DNA from: an uncultured Sulfitobacter sp.
GTDB taxonomy: Bacteria > Pseudomonadota > Alphaproteobacteria > Rhodobacterales > Rhodobacteraceae
Direction of reading: 5' to 3'
Length of the DNA: 64,000 nt
Assembly: GCF_947497275.1 (NCBI RefSeq)
Contig: NZ_CANMFS010000007.1
Coordinates: forward strand, 1 to 64,000
Shown: one piece after another, positions 41,915 to 51,062 of the stretch
Layout of the letters: every line of letters begins with the position of its first letter
How positions within the stretch are numbered: position 1 is the first letter of the stretch
Position numbers and translations under genes: made by a program
The notes under the pieces: generated by a model
What the model was told of the DNA's origin: nothing
Database searches by the model: none
What the model saw: only the letters and a program-made list of their open reading frames with translations

Positions 41915-43170
41915 GGCTGCTCGCCAGATCGACGCACCGCTGCCGTCGGACCGTCTGCGGTGGCCAAGTCCGGCTCGGGCTGAACGAGGGTCCCTGCCGC
42001 AATGAGCTGCGCAACCCGATCCGATGAGAAGCCCAATTCCTCCAGAATCTCCGCGCCCTGTGCGCCAAGCGCCGGTGCGGGAAGATCGGGCCCCGTCTCT
42101 ACACCGTGCATCGTATACGGGCTGCGGACCCGGCGCATCGGCCCTTGCTGGGGATGGTCATAATCCTCGATCAGCCCGACCGCGCGGATATGCGGATCGT
42201 CGGGCAGATCCTCCATGGCCATGACCGGCGCGTTGGGGATGTCGAGAGAGTCGAACAGCGTCTGCCACTCTGCGGTGGTCCGTTGCGGCAGGATATGCGC
42301 TACAACGAGTTCATAGAGTTCGGGGAAGTGCCGCTGAGTGGTGACTGCGTCGGTCATCATGGGGCCGTCGACCACATCATCGCGACCCACCGCGCGCAAA
42401 AACCGCTGCCATTGGTCGAATTTATAGACCCCGTGTGCGATGAAGCCGTCGCTGGTTTGCGCCGGCTTGCGAAACGGGCTCATCACCCGGGCGTAGCCGA
42501 ACCCGCCTTCCGGCGGCCGGTAGGCGGCACCGCTGAAATGTTGGCTCAGCATTACCGACACCATGGTTTCAAACATCGGGGTTTCGATATAGCACCCTTC
42601 GCCGGTGGTGCGCTGCCGGAACAGACCGGCAAGCATCGCCTGACCCAGCGCCAGCCCGGTGATCTTGTCTGCGGCCACCATCGGCACGAAGGCGGGCGCC
42701 CCAGTGTTGCGACCATTGGCCTCGGCCAAACCCGAGCGCGCCTGGATCAGATCGTCGAAGGCGGGAAGGTCCGCATAGGGGCCGTCCTGCCCGAACCCGA
42801 TCGCGGCACAGTAGACGATGCGGGGATTGACTGCCCGCACCGCATCATATCCAAGGCCGAGCCGCTCGATCGCGGGCACCCGCATATTGTGAACCACGAT
42901 GTCCGCCTGGCTCAGCATTTCCAACAGCGTCTCGCGCCCTTCGGGAGATTTGAGATCGAGCGCAATGCTGCGCTTGTTCCGGTTTACCGCCATCCATTGT
43001 GCGGTCATCCCCGGCACGCGAGAGACGCCGAGCTGCCGGTAATAATCGCCGTCCGGCGCTTCGACCTTGATTACATCGGCACCGAAATCGCCCAGGAACT
43101 GCGTGGCGTAAGGCGCAAGTAGAATGTGCCCCAACTCTATAACGCGCACCCCATCGAGCATCTGAAACAT
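41911..43170 (-). CDS. Family III (CaiB/BaiF) CoA-transferase
   Basis: A 419-residue CoA-transferase. NRNKRSIALDLKSPEG, GFGQDGPYADLPAFDDLIQA (with the catalytic Asp expected in this stretch) and GCYIETPMFETMV are family motifs. It would pass CoA from a pathway ester to a free acid, activating the acid without ATP. ATG 43170 (MFQMLDGVRVIELG) is chosen for its GAGGGGG ribosome site; an in-frame ATG at 43221 lacks one. It overlaps the GntR gene and is divergent from the TRAP genes, so it may activate the acid that the TRAP system imports. Confidence 0.9.
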   Translation of the reverse strand: MFQMLDGVRVIELGHILLAPYATQFLGDFGADVIKVEAPDGDYYRQLGVSRVPGMTAQWMAVNRNKRSIALDLKSPEGRETLLEMLSQADIVVHNMRVPAIERLGLGYDAVRAVNPRIVYCAAIGFGQDGPYADLPAFDDLIQARSGLAEANGRNTGAPAFVPMVAADKITGLALGQAMLAGLFRQRTTGEGCYIETPMFETMVSVMLSQHFSGAAYRPPEGGFGYARVMSPFRKPAQTSDGFIAHGVYKFDQWQRFLRAVGRDDVVDGPMMTDAVTTQRHFPELYELVVAHILPQRTTAEWQTLFDSLDIPNAPVMAMEDLPDDPHIRAVGLIEDYDHPQQGPMRRVRSPYTMHGVETGPDLPAPALGAQGAEILEELGFSSDRVAQLIAAGTLVQPEPDLATADGPTAAVRRSGEQP

Positions 43171-43386
43171 GACACCATCCCCCTCTTCCGGATCGCCGTC
43201 GACGATAACACGGTGCTCCAAAAGACCATAAGACTATATTCCTATATTTTTTACACGCGAAGCGTTGACTTGCAAGGGGGCCTTGCTAAGTTTGGCGCCA
43301 CAATGAGGCAAAGGTGGTTTCTTCGGGTCCCGAATTTACCGCTGAATAAAGAGCCTGCAATAGTGAAAAACGGGAGCGAGATCGCA
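43171..43386. promoter_or_regulatory. Divergent promoter region of the GntR-controlled cassette and TRAP importer
   Basis: This 216-bp gap separates the CoA-transferase start and the DctQ-type start. It contains an AT-rich stretch with ACTATATTCCTATATTTTTT (43232-43251), including TATA-TTCC-TATA, as a possible operator for the neighbouring GntR protein. No CTAACA-type palindrome is present. Exact promoters cannot be assigned. Confidence 0.4.
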
Positions 43387-43980
43387 ATGGAGCCATCGGA
43401 AGACAGGGGGGTTGCACGCACGATGTCAGTCGTCTCGCGCGGGTTGGCCGCGCTCGAGACTGGGCTCGCGGCGCTGGCCTGTATCGCACTGGCGGCAATC
43501 ATGCTGATCGTGGTCGTGGATGTCGCGATGCGCTACGCGCTTTCGATGCCCTTGGGCTGGTCGTACGACCTGATCGGGCTTTACCTTGTGGTGGCGGTGT
43601 TTTTTCTGATGCTGCCCGACACGCTTCATCATCACGGCCATGTGGCAATCGATCTGTTCCAGAACGTGCTTCCGCGAAGGTTTCGGCACTTGGGTCTGGC
43701 GGTGGGCTATGCCGCCGGGGCAGTGGTTATGGCGCTGATCGGGGCCGAGGCCTTGGGCCGCTTTCAAAGCGCCTATGCCGGGCAGGACCGGATCGCCGCG
43801 CTGGTGCCTTGGTTGACGTGGCCGGCTTATCTGGTTGTTCTGATCGGCACCGCGCTGTTGACGCTTCGGCTGGTCTACCGGGCGGTCGGGCATGGGCTTT
43901 CCATTTTTTCGCATCACGATCTGGTCGAGATGCCGCCCCCGCCCGAGACGGCTGCTCCCCACGGGGAGGACGTCCTGTGA
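43387..43980 (+). CDS. TRAP transporter small permease, DctQ type
   Basis: About 197 residues with four predicted membrane helices (for example LAALACIALAAIMLIVVVDV and LYLVVAVFFLML) and the DctQ pattern VDVAMRYALSMPLGWSYDL. It stabilises the large permease. ATG 43387 is chosen for GGGAGCGAG upstream; a longer frame begins inside the divergent promoter region and is unlikely. Its stop overlaps the GTG start of the large permease. Confidence 0.88.
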   Translation: MEPSEDRGVARTMSVVSRGLAALETGLAALACIALAAIMLIVVVDVAMRYALSMPLGWSYDLIGLYLVVAVFFLMLPDTLHHHGHVAIDLFQNVLPRRFRHLGLAVGYAAGAVVMALIGAEALGRFQSAYAGQDRIAALVPWLTWPAYLVVLIGTALLTLRLVYRAVGHGLSIFSHHDLVEMPPPPETAAPHGEDVL

Positions 43981-45263
43981 CGGTGGCTTTGGTTATTGTC
44001 CTTCTGACCGGGCTGCTCGTGATCGGGCTTCCGGTGGCCCTGGCAATGGCAATTTCGGGCTCGGTTGGGCTTTACCTGTTCGGCGGCATGGCTGTGCTGG
44101 GTGGCATCCTGAAAACCGCGCCCCTAAGCACCGCGAATTCCTACGAGATCATTACCATCCCGATGTTTATCCTGATGGCCGAGTTCGTCATCATCTCAGG
44201 CGTGGCGCAGGATCTTTTCCGCGCCGCAACCGTATGGGTTGGCCGACTGCGCGGTGGTCTGGCAATGGCCACGGCGGTGGCCGGGGCCGGCTTTGGCGCG
44301 ATTTCGGGATCGAGCACGGCCTCGGCGGCAACGCTTGCCTCCACCTCGATCCCGGCGATGATCGACGAAGGCTACGACCCCAAGCTGGCGAGCGGCGTGG
44401 TGGCGATTTCGGGCACTCTGGCGATGTTGATACCGCCGTCGGTGGCGCTGATACTGTATGGGATCATCGCAGATATCTCAGTCGGACAACTGTTGGTGGC
44501 GGGTGTGATCCCGGGGATACTGGTCGCTTTGACTATCATGCTCACGGTCGCGGTATTGGTGCGTATCGATCCTTCGGCGGCGCCCGCCGGCCGGTCTTAC
44601 AGCTTTCGCGAAAAGATCGCGTCGCTGTCGCGCGTGGGGCCGATGTTGCTGCTGTTCATGGCCGTCACTGGCACGATCTACTCCGGAATTGCCACGCCAA
44701 CCGAGGCATCGGGCATCGGTGCTTTCGGTGCGATGTTGCTGGCGCTGCGCGAGGGCAAGCTGGGATTCGGTTCGGCCTGGGGTTGCCTGAGGCGCGCGGC
44801 GCAGACCACCTGCATGATCTTCTTTGTGATCCTCGGGGCGCATATTTTCGGCTATTTTTTCACCCTCACGCGAGTGACCAACGATCTGACCCAATGGATC
44901 GGCGGTCTCGGTATGCCACCGATGGGGGTGATGGTGGTGATCCTGATCATTTACATATTTCTTGGCGCCTTCATGGACCAGATCGCCATTCTCATCCTGA
45001 CGGTACCGGTACTCTTGCCGCTGGTCCTGACGCTGGGCTTCGATCCGGTCTGGTTCGGCGTGATCGTCGTGGTGACAGCCGAGGTCGGCATGGTCACGCC
45101 ACCGCTGGGTATGAACGTCTTTGTGGTGGCCAGGTATACGCGCCGACCCTTGGGCGAAATTTTCCGCGGCACATTCCCCCATGTCCTGGCGCATTTGCTG
45201 GTGATCGCGCTGCTCACCGCCTTTCCCGCGTTGGTACTGTGGTTGCCTTCGACAATGAACTGA
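43977..45263 (+). CDS. TRAP transporter large permease, DctM type
   Basis: A 428-residue polytopic membrane protein with about twelve helices. FGAISGSSTASAATLASTSI, EGYDPKLASGVVAISGTLAM and AVTGTIYSGIATPTEASGIG are DctM hallmarks. Translation starts at GTG 43977, overlapping the DctQ-type stop as GTGA, with GGGGAGGA six nt upstream. It uses the sodium or proton gradient to import a carboxylate delivered by the binding protein. Confidence 0.93.
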   Translation: MTVALVIVLLTGLLVIGLPVALAMAISGSVGLYLFGGMAVLGGILKTAPLSTANSYEIITIPMFILMAEFVIISGVAQDLFRAATVWVGRLRGGLAMATAVAGAGFGAISGSSTASAATLASTSIPAMIDEGYDPKLASGVVAISGTLAMLIPPSVALILYGIIADISVGQLLVAGVIPGILVALTIMLTVAVLVRIDPSAAPAGRSYSFREKIASLSRVGPMLLLFMAVTGTIYSGIATPTEASGIGAFGAMLLALREGKLGFGSAWGCLRRAAQTTCMIFFVILGAHIFGYFFTLTRVTNDLTQWIGGLGMPPMGVMVVILIIYIFLGAFMDQIAILILTVPVLLPLVLTLGFDPVWFGVIVVVTAEVGMVTPPLGMNVFVVARYTRRPLGEIFRGTFPHVLAHLLVIALLTAFPALVLWLPSTMN

Positions 45264-45325
45264 CGACAGCGGCCTGCGCAATCGCGTCGGTCCATAACCC
45301 TAAAAGACAGGAGGAGAATGAAACC

Positions 45326-46372
45326 ATGCCCAGAATATTCAGAGTTCCATCGCCCGTACGGACAGCCGGCCATGCCCTGGCCGTCGCTTTGCTGCCACTC
45401 GCCGCGCAACCGGTCTCCGCGCAGGAGATCGAACTGCGCGCGGCCGACAGTCTGCCCACCGGGCATTACATTGCCCAGAGCCTCATCGAACCCTTCATGG
45501 AGCGGGTGAGCGAGCGGACCGGAAAGACCGAGTTCGCCTATTTCCCGGCGCAGCAGCTTGGCAAGGCCAAGGACCTGCTGTCGCTGACCCAGACCGGTGT
45601 GACCGATATCGGCTATGTCGGCCCATCGTATGTCAGCGACAAGATGCCTTTGTCGGCGGTAGGTCAATTACCCGAAGCGTTTACGACCTCGTGCGAGGGC
45701 ACGATGGCCTATTGGGAGATCGCCAAACCCGGCGGCGTACTCGATAAGGCCGAATTCGCACCGAATGGCGTGCGCATGCTGATGGCGATGGTGCTGCCGC
45801 CCTATAACCTGCTGACGTCCAGCCGCGAAATCACCGGACTGGACAGCATGGAAGGCCTGAAGATTCGCAGCACCGGCGGCGCGCTTGACCTGACCGTTCA
45901 GAAGATCGGCGGCGTGCCGGTCCAGATGCCCGCGCCCGAAGTGCGCGAGGCGCTGTCGCGCGGAACGATCGACGCCGGGCTCTTCCCCTATCCCAGCGTC
46001 ACCCCCTACGGAATGGAAACCTTCCTTGACTGGGGAACGCAGGGAATGAACTTCGGATCTTTCGTTGCAACCTACGTGATCAGCAAGGAAAAATGGGACA
46101 GTCTGCCCGAGGACGTCCAGCAGGCGATCACCGAGATTGGCGAGGATGTGACCAAGGAAGGCTGCGAAACCGCCGACCGGCAGAACCTTGAAGTCAAGCA
46201 GCAGATTGCCGATGCTGGTGTGACCTTCGTCGACCTGCCCGCCGGAGACGTGGAAAAGCTCGACCAGATCCTGTCGACAGTGGGGTCCGAATGGGCCGAA
46301 CAACTCGATGCCCAAGGCGAGCCGGGGTCCGAGGTCCTCGAAGCTTTCCGGTCAGCGCTGGGACAGAACTGA
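45326..46372 (+). CDS. TRAP transporter solute-binding protein, DctP type
   Basis: A 348-residue DctP-family binding protein. The signal peptide covers about residues 1-33 (AGHALAVALLPLAAQPVSAQ). The mature part begins EIELRAADSLPTGHYIAQSL, and GLKIRSTGG carries the Arg that usually pins the substrate carboxylate. It therefore should bind a carboxylic acid. ATG 45326 follows AGGAGGAG at 9 nt. A GC-rich 7-8 bp hairpin (46388-46414) lies after the stop but lacks a T-run. Confidence 0.92.
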   Translation: MPRIFRVPSPVRTAGHALAVALLPLAAQPVSAQEIELRAADSLPTGHYIAQSLIEPFMERVSERTGKTEFAYFPAQQLGKAKDLLSLTQTGVTDIGYVGPSYVSDKMPLSAVGQLPEAFTTSCEGTMAYWEIAKPGGVLDKAEFAPNGVRMLMAMVLPPYNLLTSSREITGLDSMEGLKIRSTGGALDLTVQKIGGVPVQMPAPEVREALSRGTIDAGLFPYPSVTPYGMETFLDWGTQGMNFGSFVATYVISKEKWDSLPEDVQQAITEIGEDVTKEGCETADRQNLEVKQQIADAGVTFVDLPAGDVEKLDQILSTVGSEWAEQLDAQGEPGSEVLEAFRSALGQN

Positions 46373-46784
46373 TAACAGATCGCGGTCGGCCCGGTTCCTG
46401 TGTGGGCCCGGGCCGCCAAATACGCTCAGATCTCTGCCGGTGGGCGCGTTTGCATCCGTCGCTTCGACACCCGGCCCGGTCGCGCGTTATGCGGCTGAAA
46501 TCCGGGCCGGCCGTGCATAGGTTCGGCCACCTTCATCCCGAGTCTGAAAATACGTTTATGCGGGGACCAAAGGCGGTAGTGTAACGAATCCGGCCAGTTG
46601 ATTTGTGCATTCATCCAATTCAGAACCGAAACCACGTCTGCAACCGGTGAGGTTTGGCCGGATCAAATGACGGGCCGCACTACATGTATCTATAGCATGA
46701 TCTTTGATTGCAAACCTGCTCGTATCCATTCGAGCCTCATCTTTGAGGGTGCATCGGAAATCACGACAGACGGGACCCCGATGA
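46373..46784. other. Intergenic region between convergent TRAP and IclR genes
   Basis: No convincing gene. Apart from the GC-rich hairpin near 46388-46414, nothing is recognised. The frames open here have no ribosome sites or family motifs and may be remnant sequence. Confidence 0.4.
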
Positions 46785-47588
46785 TCAACAGACCCTTGGA
46801 TCATGACCTTTCTTTCCCAGATTCCGAACAATTTCTTCACGCATGATCTTAACAATCTCGTTTTCGGATCGCAGGATGACATCCGTTGGGGCACCAACCC
46901 CGACGGCGAAAAGACGAGAACTCTGGTGGCTGGGAAAAGGCATGGAGATCAATCCAGCACCTTTGACAACTTGATCGGTGGAAAGATAGTACCCTTTGGC
47001 GCGGGTCTGGGCCAACGAGGCGACGAAGGCCTTCACGTCCACTGCCGGTTCGTCGGGCGCACGATAGGCATTGATTCTTCGCAACAGCCGGCACACTTCT
47101 TCATCGCTGAAACGGCTCATCAGAACCCGTCCAACCCCCGAAATTCCCAGCGGCCGTCGCGTGCCAAGTGAAATGTGGTGGATCGGCGACTTCTTCGGAC
47201 GGATCAGGTGCACATACTCCGCCTCGTCACCGTTCTTGGTTGCCAAAACCACCACATGCCGGGTCCGTTCCGAAATAGCTTTCAGCAGCCGCTGAATGAT
47301 GCCTTCACCGAACAGGTCGGGATTCATCCATGACCCCAAAAGCGGAACCCGCTCGGTGGGGAAATAGCTCTTCTGTTTAGCGTCGTGGGTCAGGAACCCC
47401 AACTCGACCAAACTTTTCAGGAGCGCCGAGGTACTCGATTGCGGATACCCCAGTTCCTTGGAGACCTCCACGACCGACAGCGGTCGACGAACCTCGTCGA
47501 AATACACCAAGGTCTGGCAAGTGCGTGCGACCGATTTCACGATGGGGGTCCCGCGTGCCTTCACAGAAGCCCGATGCGCGTCATCCAT
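46785..47588 (-). CDS. IclR-family transcriptional regulator
   Basis: A 267-residue IclR protein. The N-terminal winged helix is about 15-75 (VARTCQTLVYFDEVRRPLSV, ELGYPQSSTSALLKSLVEL). The effector domain has LGTRRPLGISGVGRVLMSRF and VKGAGLISMPFP, though the usual GAPV-type segment is diverged. GGGAGGGG precedes the ATG. It lies downstream of the ligase/dehydrogenase/CoA-transferase genes on the same strand and probably regulates them. A degenerate CTAACA-type palindrome lies about 66 bp upstream of its start. Confidence 0.92.
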   Translation of the reverse strand: MDDAHRASVKARGTPIVKSVARTCQTLVYFDEVRRPLSVVEVSKELGYPQSSTSALLKSLVELGFLTHDAKQKSYFPTERVPLLGSWMNPDLFGEGIIQRLLKAISERTRHVVVLATKNGDEAEYVHLIRPKKSPIHHISLGTRRPLGISGVGRVLMSRFSDEEVCRLLRRINAYRAPDEPAVDVKAFVASLAQTRAKGYYLSTDQVVKGAGLISMPFPSHQSSRLFAVGVGAPTDVILRSENEIVKIMREEIVRNLGKKGHDPRVC

Positions 47589-47654
47589 AATCCCCTCCCG
47601 GCATACTATTATATGAACAGTATTCAGAAAGTAGAATGGCGGCGGATGTAATTT

Positions 47655-47668
47655 CTGTCAACTGTTAG
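47655..47668. promoter_or_regulatory. Degenerate TetR-type operator upstream of the IclR gene
   Basis: CTGTCA-AC-TGTTAG keeps the full right arm of the consensus but has two mismatches in the left arm. It could be a weak site of the proposed regulon or chance. The rest of 47589-47727 shows nothing else. Confidence 0.3.
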
Positions 47669-47727
47669 AAAATTACACAAATTCCGCCACATGCGTTGGA
47701 GGCTCGGGAAGGTGTCGGGTACGGGTG

Positions 47728-49842
47728 TCAGTGGCCTCCTCTTCTCGTGGGGATAATTACGCCATCTGCGGCCACGGCGCCCTGGCCATTCGGACCGATG
47801 ATCAACGGGTTCACATCAATGGTCTCAAGCGCGGCGCCGTGATGGGCCGCAAAGGCGGACAGGCGCGCGAGCGCGTCAGCGAGCGCGTCGATGTCGCGTT
47901 CGGGCGCGCCGCGGAATGCGTCCAGCAGCTTGCGACCGTGGATTTCGTCGATCATGCGACGCGCTTCGGCGGGGCCGAAAGGGGCAACCCGGAAAGACAC
48001 GTCCCCCAAGGCCTCGACCAGCACCCCGCCCAGACCGAACATCACGACCGGCCCGAATGCCGGATCCTGGGTCACGCCGAGTATGGCCTCCAGCCCCGGT
48101 GCAGCCTGTTCGGCCACGACCAGCCCGTCGATCCGCGCATCGGGCGCTTTCTCGGACGCCAGCTCCAGAATGCGCGCCCCGGCAGAGCGGACCTCTTCGG
48201 CTGAACGCAGGTTCAGTTCCACACCACCGATATCGGATTTATGCAGGATGTCGGGCGAAGCGATCTTGAGCACGATCGGAAAGCCAATCTCCTGCGCCGC
48301 TTCGGCTGCCGCCACCGGGGTCTTGGCCAGGGTTTCGCGCACGATCCCGATGCCGGCCTCGGCAAGCAAGGCCTTCGCCTCGATCTCGTTCACCATGCCG
48401 TCCGGCAACGGCGACAGGTCCGCCAGTTCGGGTATCGGGTCGTCTTCGCCCGCGCGCGCAAAGGATTTGGCGAAATAGCGCAATGCGGCCATCGCGCGGA
48501 CCGCACGGGTCGGTTCCTCGAACACGATGAACCCCGACTTTTCATATGCGGCACGACCCTCGGGTTCGGTCAGCGAACAAAACAGCATCGGCCTGCCGGG
48601 GTACTTCTCGCGGATGCGCTCCAGCCCGGTCCGGATGGCTTCGTTCAGGTCGGCAACAAGACCGACCGTGGACATGAAGATGATGGCACCGTCAATTTCG
48701 CCGTCGCCAAACAACACATCCATGTTGGTTTCCAGGAGGTCGATCTGGTTTACCAATTGCGCCGTCACATCGACGGGGTTTCGGACACCGGCAAAGGGCA
48801 GCACCGCTTTCAGCTTCTTCTGCGCATGATCGGGAAGCGCGGGTACATCCAGCTTCAGTTTCTCTGCCTCGTCGGCCATCAGCACCCCAACGCCACCGGA
48901 CACCGTCACAAGACCCAGCCGGTCGCCCTGCATCATCGACGCGGATTCGGCGCAGGCATAGGTCACATCGAACATTTCATCGACCGAGTGCGCCCGGTAG
49001 ACACCGTATTGCCGGAAAGCCGCGTCATAGACCGCGTCGGACCCCGCCAGTGATGCGGTATGCGACTGTGCGGCCTCGGCGCCAACCGCGCTGCGTCCGA
49101 CCTTCATCATGACCACCGGCTTTTCGCGGGCGCGGGCGAGTTCAAGAGCCTCGACCAGCCTGTCGCGGTCGGTCGCGCCTTCGAGATAGCCCATGATCAC
49201 GCGGGTTTCGTCATCCTGCGCGCAATAGGCTACGGCATCGGCGAAATCGACGTCGCAGGAATTGCCCGTCGTCGCCCACAGGTTAACGCCCAGTCCGCGC
49301 ATCCTGACGAGCGTCATACAGTACGACCCGAAGGCCCCGCTCTGGCTGACGATCGACACGCCGCCCGGCTTGGGCAGGTACTTTTCGACCCCCGGCGTGA
49401 AGGTCGCGTAAAGGTTGTGGCGGACGTTGGCGATGCCAAGGCAGTTCGGCCCGACAAGCCGCATACCGCCTTCGCGCGCGATATCGACCATGCGCGCCTG
49501 AAGCGCTGCACCTTCGTCGTTGACCTCGGAGAACCCCGAGCTGAAGATCACCGCGCCGCGCACGCCGCGCGCCGCGCAATCCTCGACCGCCTGAACCGCC
49601 AGCCGCGCAGGCAGCGCGATTACCGCCAGATCCGGTGTCGTCAGAGCCTCGGTGATCGACGGATATGCCGTCAGCCCCTGCACCTTGGACGTTTTCGGGT
49701 TTATCGGCAGGATCGTACCGTCGAACCCATGCCGCCTGAGAAAATCCACCGGTCGTCCGCCGATGCGTTTGGGGTCACTCGACGCGCCGATCACGGCAAC
49801 AGAACGAGGAGCGAAAATGGCATCCATTCCGTCAATTCGCAT
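47728..49842 (-). CDS. ADP-forming acyl-CoA synthetase, fused alpha-beta form
   Basis: About 704 residues joining a CoA-binding domain (SVAVIGASSDPKRIGGRPVD), succinyl-CoA-ligase-like domains with SQSGAFGSY and the candidate phospho-His in AQSHTASLAGSDAV, and a C-terminal ATP-grasp part (GFPIVLKIASPDILHKSDIG). Such enzymes interconvert acid + CoA + ATP and acyl-CoA + ADP + Pi, by way of a phospho-His. ATG 49842 is chosen for AAAGGAAA upstream; the longer frame reaches into the dehydrogenase gene. It is preceded by a PKSY-type dehydrogenase and a CoA-transferase. Confidence 0.92.
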   Translation of the reverse strand: MRIDGMDAIFAPRSVAVIGASSDPKRIGGRPVDFLRRHGFDGTILPINPKTSKVQGLTAYPSITEALTTPDLAVIALPARLAVQAVEDCAARGVRGAVIFSSGFSEVNDEGAALQARMVDIAREGGMRLVGPNCLGIANVRHNLYATFTPGVEKYLPKPGGVSIVSQSGAFGSYCMTLVRMRGLGVNLWATTGNSCDVDFADAVAYCAQDDETRVIMGYLEGATDRDRLVEALELARAREKPVVMMKVGRSAVGAEAAQSHTASLAGSDAVYDAAFRQYGVYRAHSVDEMFDVTYACAESASMMQGDRLGLVTVSGGVGVLMADEAEKLKLDVPALPDHAQKKLKAVLPFAGVRNPVDVTAQLVNQIDLLETNMDVLFGDGEIDGAIIFMSTVGLVADLNEAIRTGLERIREKYPGRPMLFCSLTEPEGRAAYEKSGFIVFEEPTRAVRAMAALRYFAKSFARAGEDDPIPELADLSPLPDGMVNEIEAKALLAEAGIGIVRETLAKTPVAAAEAAQEIGFPIVLKIASPDILHKSDIGGVELNLRSAEEVRSAGARILELASEKAPDARIDGLVVAEQAAPGLEAILGVTQDPAFGPVVMFGLGGVLVEALGDVSFRVAPFGPAEARRMIDEIHGRKLLDAFRGAPERDIDALADALARLSAFAAHHGAALETIDVNPLIIGPNGQGAVAADGVIIPTRRGGH

Positions 49843-49864
49843 GGGTTTTCCTTTGATGTTCGTA

Positions 49865-51031
49865 TTAATAGGATTTCGGCAGGCCAAGCGCGTGCTCTGC
49901 AATGAACGACAACACCAGTTGCGGTGTGACCGGCGCAATGCGGAACAGGATGGCTTCGCGCACCAGACGCTCGACATGGTATTCCTTGGCATATCCGAAA
50001 CCGCCGAATGTCAGCTGTGCGGTCTGCGTCGCCTTCACCGCCGCTTCGCCAGCCAGATACTTGCCCGCATTGGCTTCGTTTCCACACGGCTTGCCAGCAT
50101 CGTAAAGCGCGCCGGCGTTCATCGCCATGAGGTTGGCCGCTTCCAGTTCGGCCCAGCAGGCGGCCAAGGGGTGCTGCACACCCTGGTTCTGGCCGATCGG
50201 CCTGCCAAACACGACACGCTCATTGGCGTAATCCGCAGCGCGGCGCAGCGCGTTGCGCCCGATGCCAACTGCTTCGGCGGCAATCAGAACCCTTTCGGGG
50301 TTCAACCCGTGCAGGATCTGGCGAAAGCCCTGACCTTCCTCGCCGATCAGATCCTCGGCCGGAATCGGCAGCCCGTCGATGAACAGCTCGTTTGAATCGA
50401 CACACTTGCGGCCCATCTTCTCGATCTCGCGCACCGTGACGAATGTCCTGTCGAGATCGGTGTAGAACAGGCTCAGGCCTTCGGTGGGTTTCTTGACCTC
50501 TTCCAGCGGCGTGGTACGCGCCAAGAGCAGGATCTTGTCGGCAATCTGGGCGGTCGAAATCCAGACCTTCTGCCCGTGCACAACATAGCGGTCGCCCTGA
50601 CGCACGGCACGGGTCTTCAGCTTGGTCGTGTCCAGGCCGGTGGTTGGTTCGGTCACGCCGAAACAGGCCCGTTGCGCGCCGGCCACCAGCGGCGGAAGGT
50701 GCTTTTTCTTCTGGTCGTCGGTGCCGAATTTGACAACGGGATTGAGGCCGAAGATGTTCATGTGCACCGCCGAGGCCGCGCTGTTGCCGCCCCCCGATTC
50801 CGCGATGGCCTGCATCATGATGGCCGCATCGACGATGCCCAGACCGGCGCCGCCGTACTCTTCGGGGATGGCGATGCCCAGCCAGCCATCGCGGGCCAGC
50901 TTTTGATGCAATTCGTGCGGGAATCCACCCTCGCGGTCCCGGTCTAGCCAAAATTCATCATCGAACTCTTCGCAAATCCGAAAGATCGCGTCCCGAATTC
51001 CCTGCTGCTCCGATGTCATTTGATAGGTCAT
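49865..51031 (-). CDS. Acyl-CoA dehydrogenase, C-terminal PKSY subfamily
   Basis: A 388-residue enzyme closely related to 39871. GVTEPTTGLDTTKLKTRAV, Glu247 in GLNPERVLIAAEAVG as the likely base, and the end RIAPVTPQLVLSFIAEHALG then LPKSY are clear. It sits between a CoA-transferase and an ADP-forming ligase on the same strand. This order suggests acid activation followed by alpha,beta-dehydrogenation. The 22-nt gap to the ligase suggests one transcript. Confidence 0.92.
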   Translation of the reverse strand: MTYQMTSEQQGIRDAIFRICEEFDDEFWLDRDREGGFPHELHQKLARDGWLGIAIPEEYGGAGLGIVDAAIMMQAIAESGGGNSAASAVHMNIFGLNPVVKFGTDDQKKKHLPPLVAGAQRACFGVTEPTTGLDTTKLKTRAVRQGDRYVVHGQKVWISTAQIADKILLLARTTPLEEVKKPTEGLSLFYTDLDRTFVTVREIEKMGRKCVDSNELFIDGLPIPAEDLIGEEGQGFRQILHGLNPERVLIAAEAVGIGRNALRRAADYANERVVFGRPIGQNQGVQHPLAACWAELEAANLMAMNAGALYDAGKPCGNEANAGKYLAGEAAVKATQTAQLTFGGFGYAKEYHVERLVREAILFRIAPVTPQLVLSFIAEHALGLPKSY

Positions 51032-51062
51032 GATTTTTCTCCTTCATTCTCGCGGACCCCGA

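Noticed and set aside
46556..46897. A minus-strand frame in the 46373-46784 gap, considered as a transposase remnant
   Set aside because: No DDE motif, no terminal inverted repeats and no ribosome site; it also overlaps the IclR gene end.
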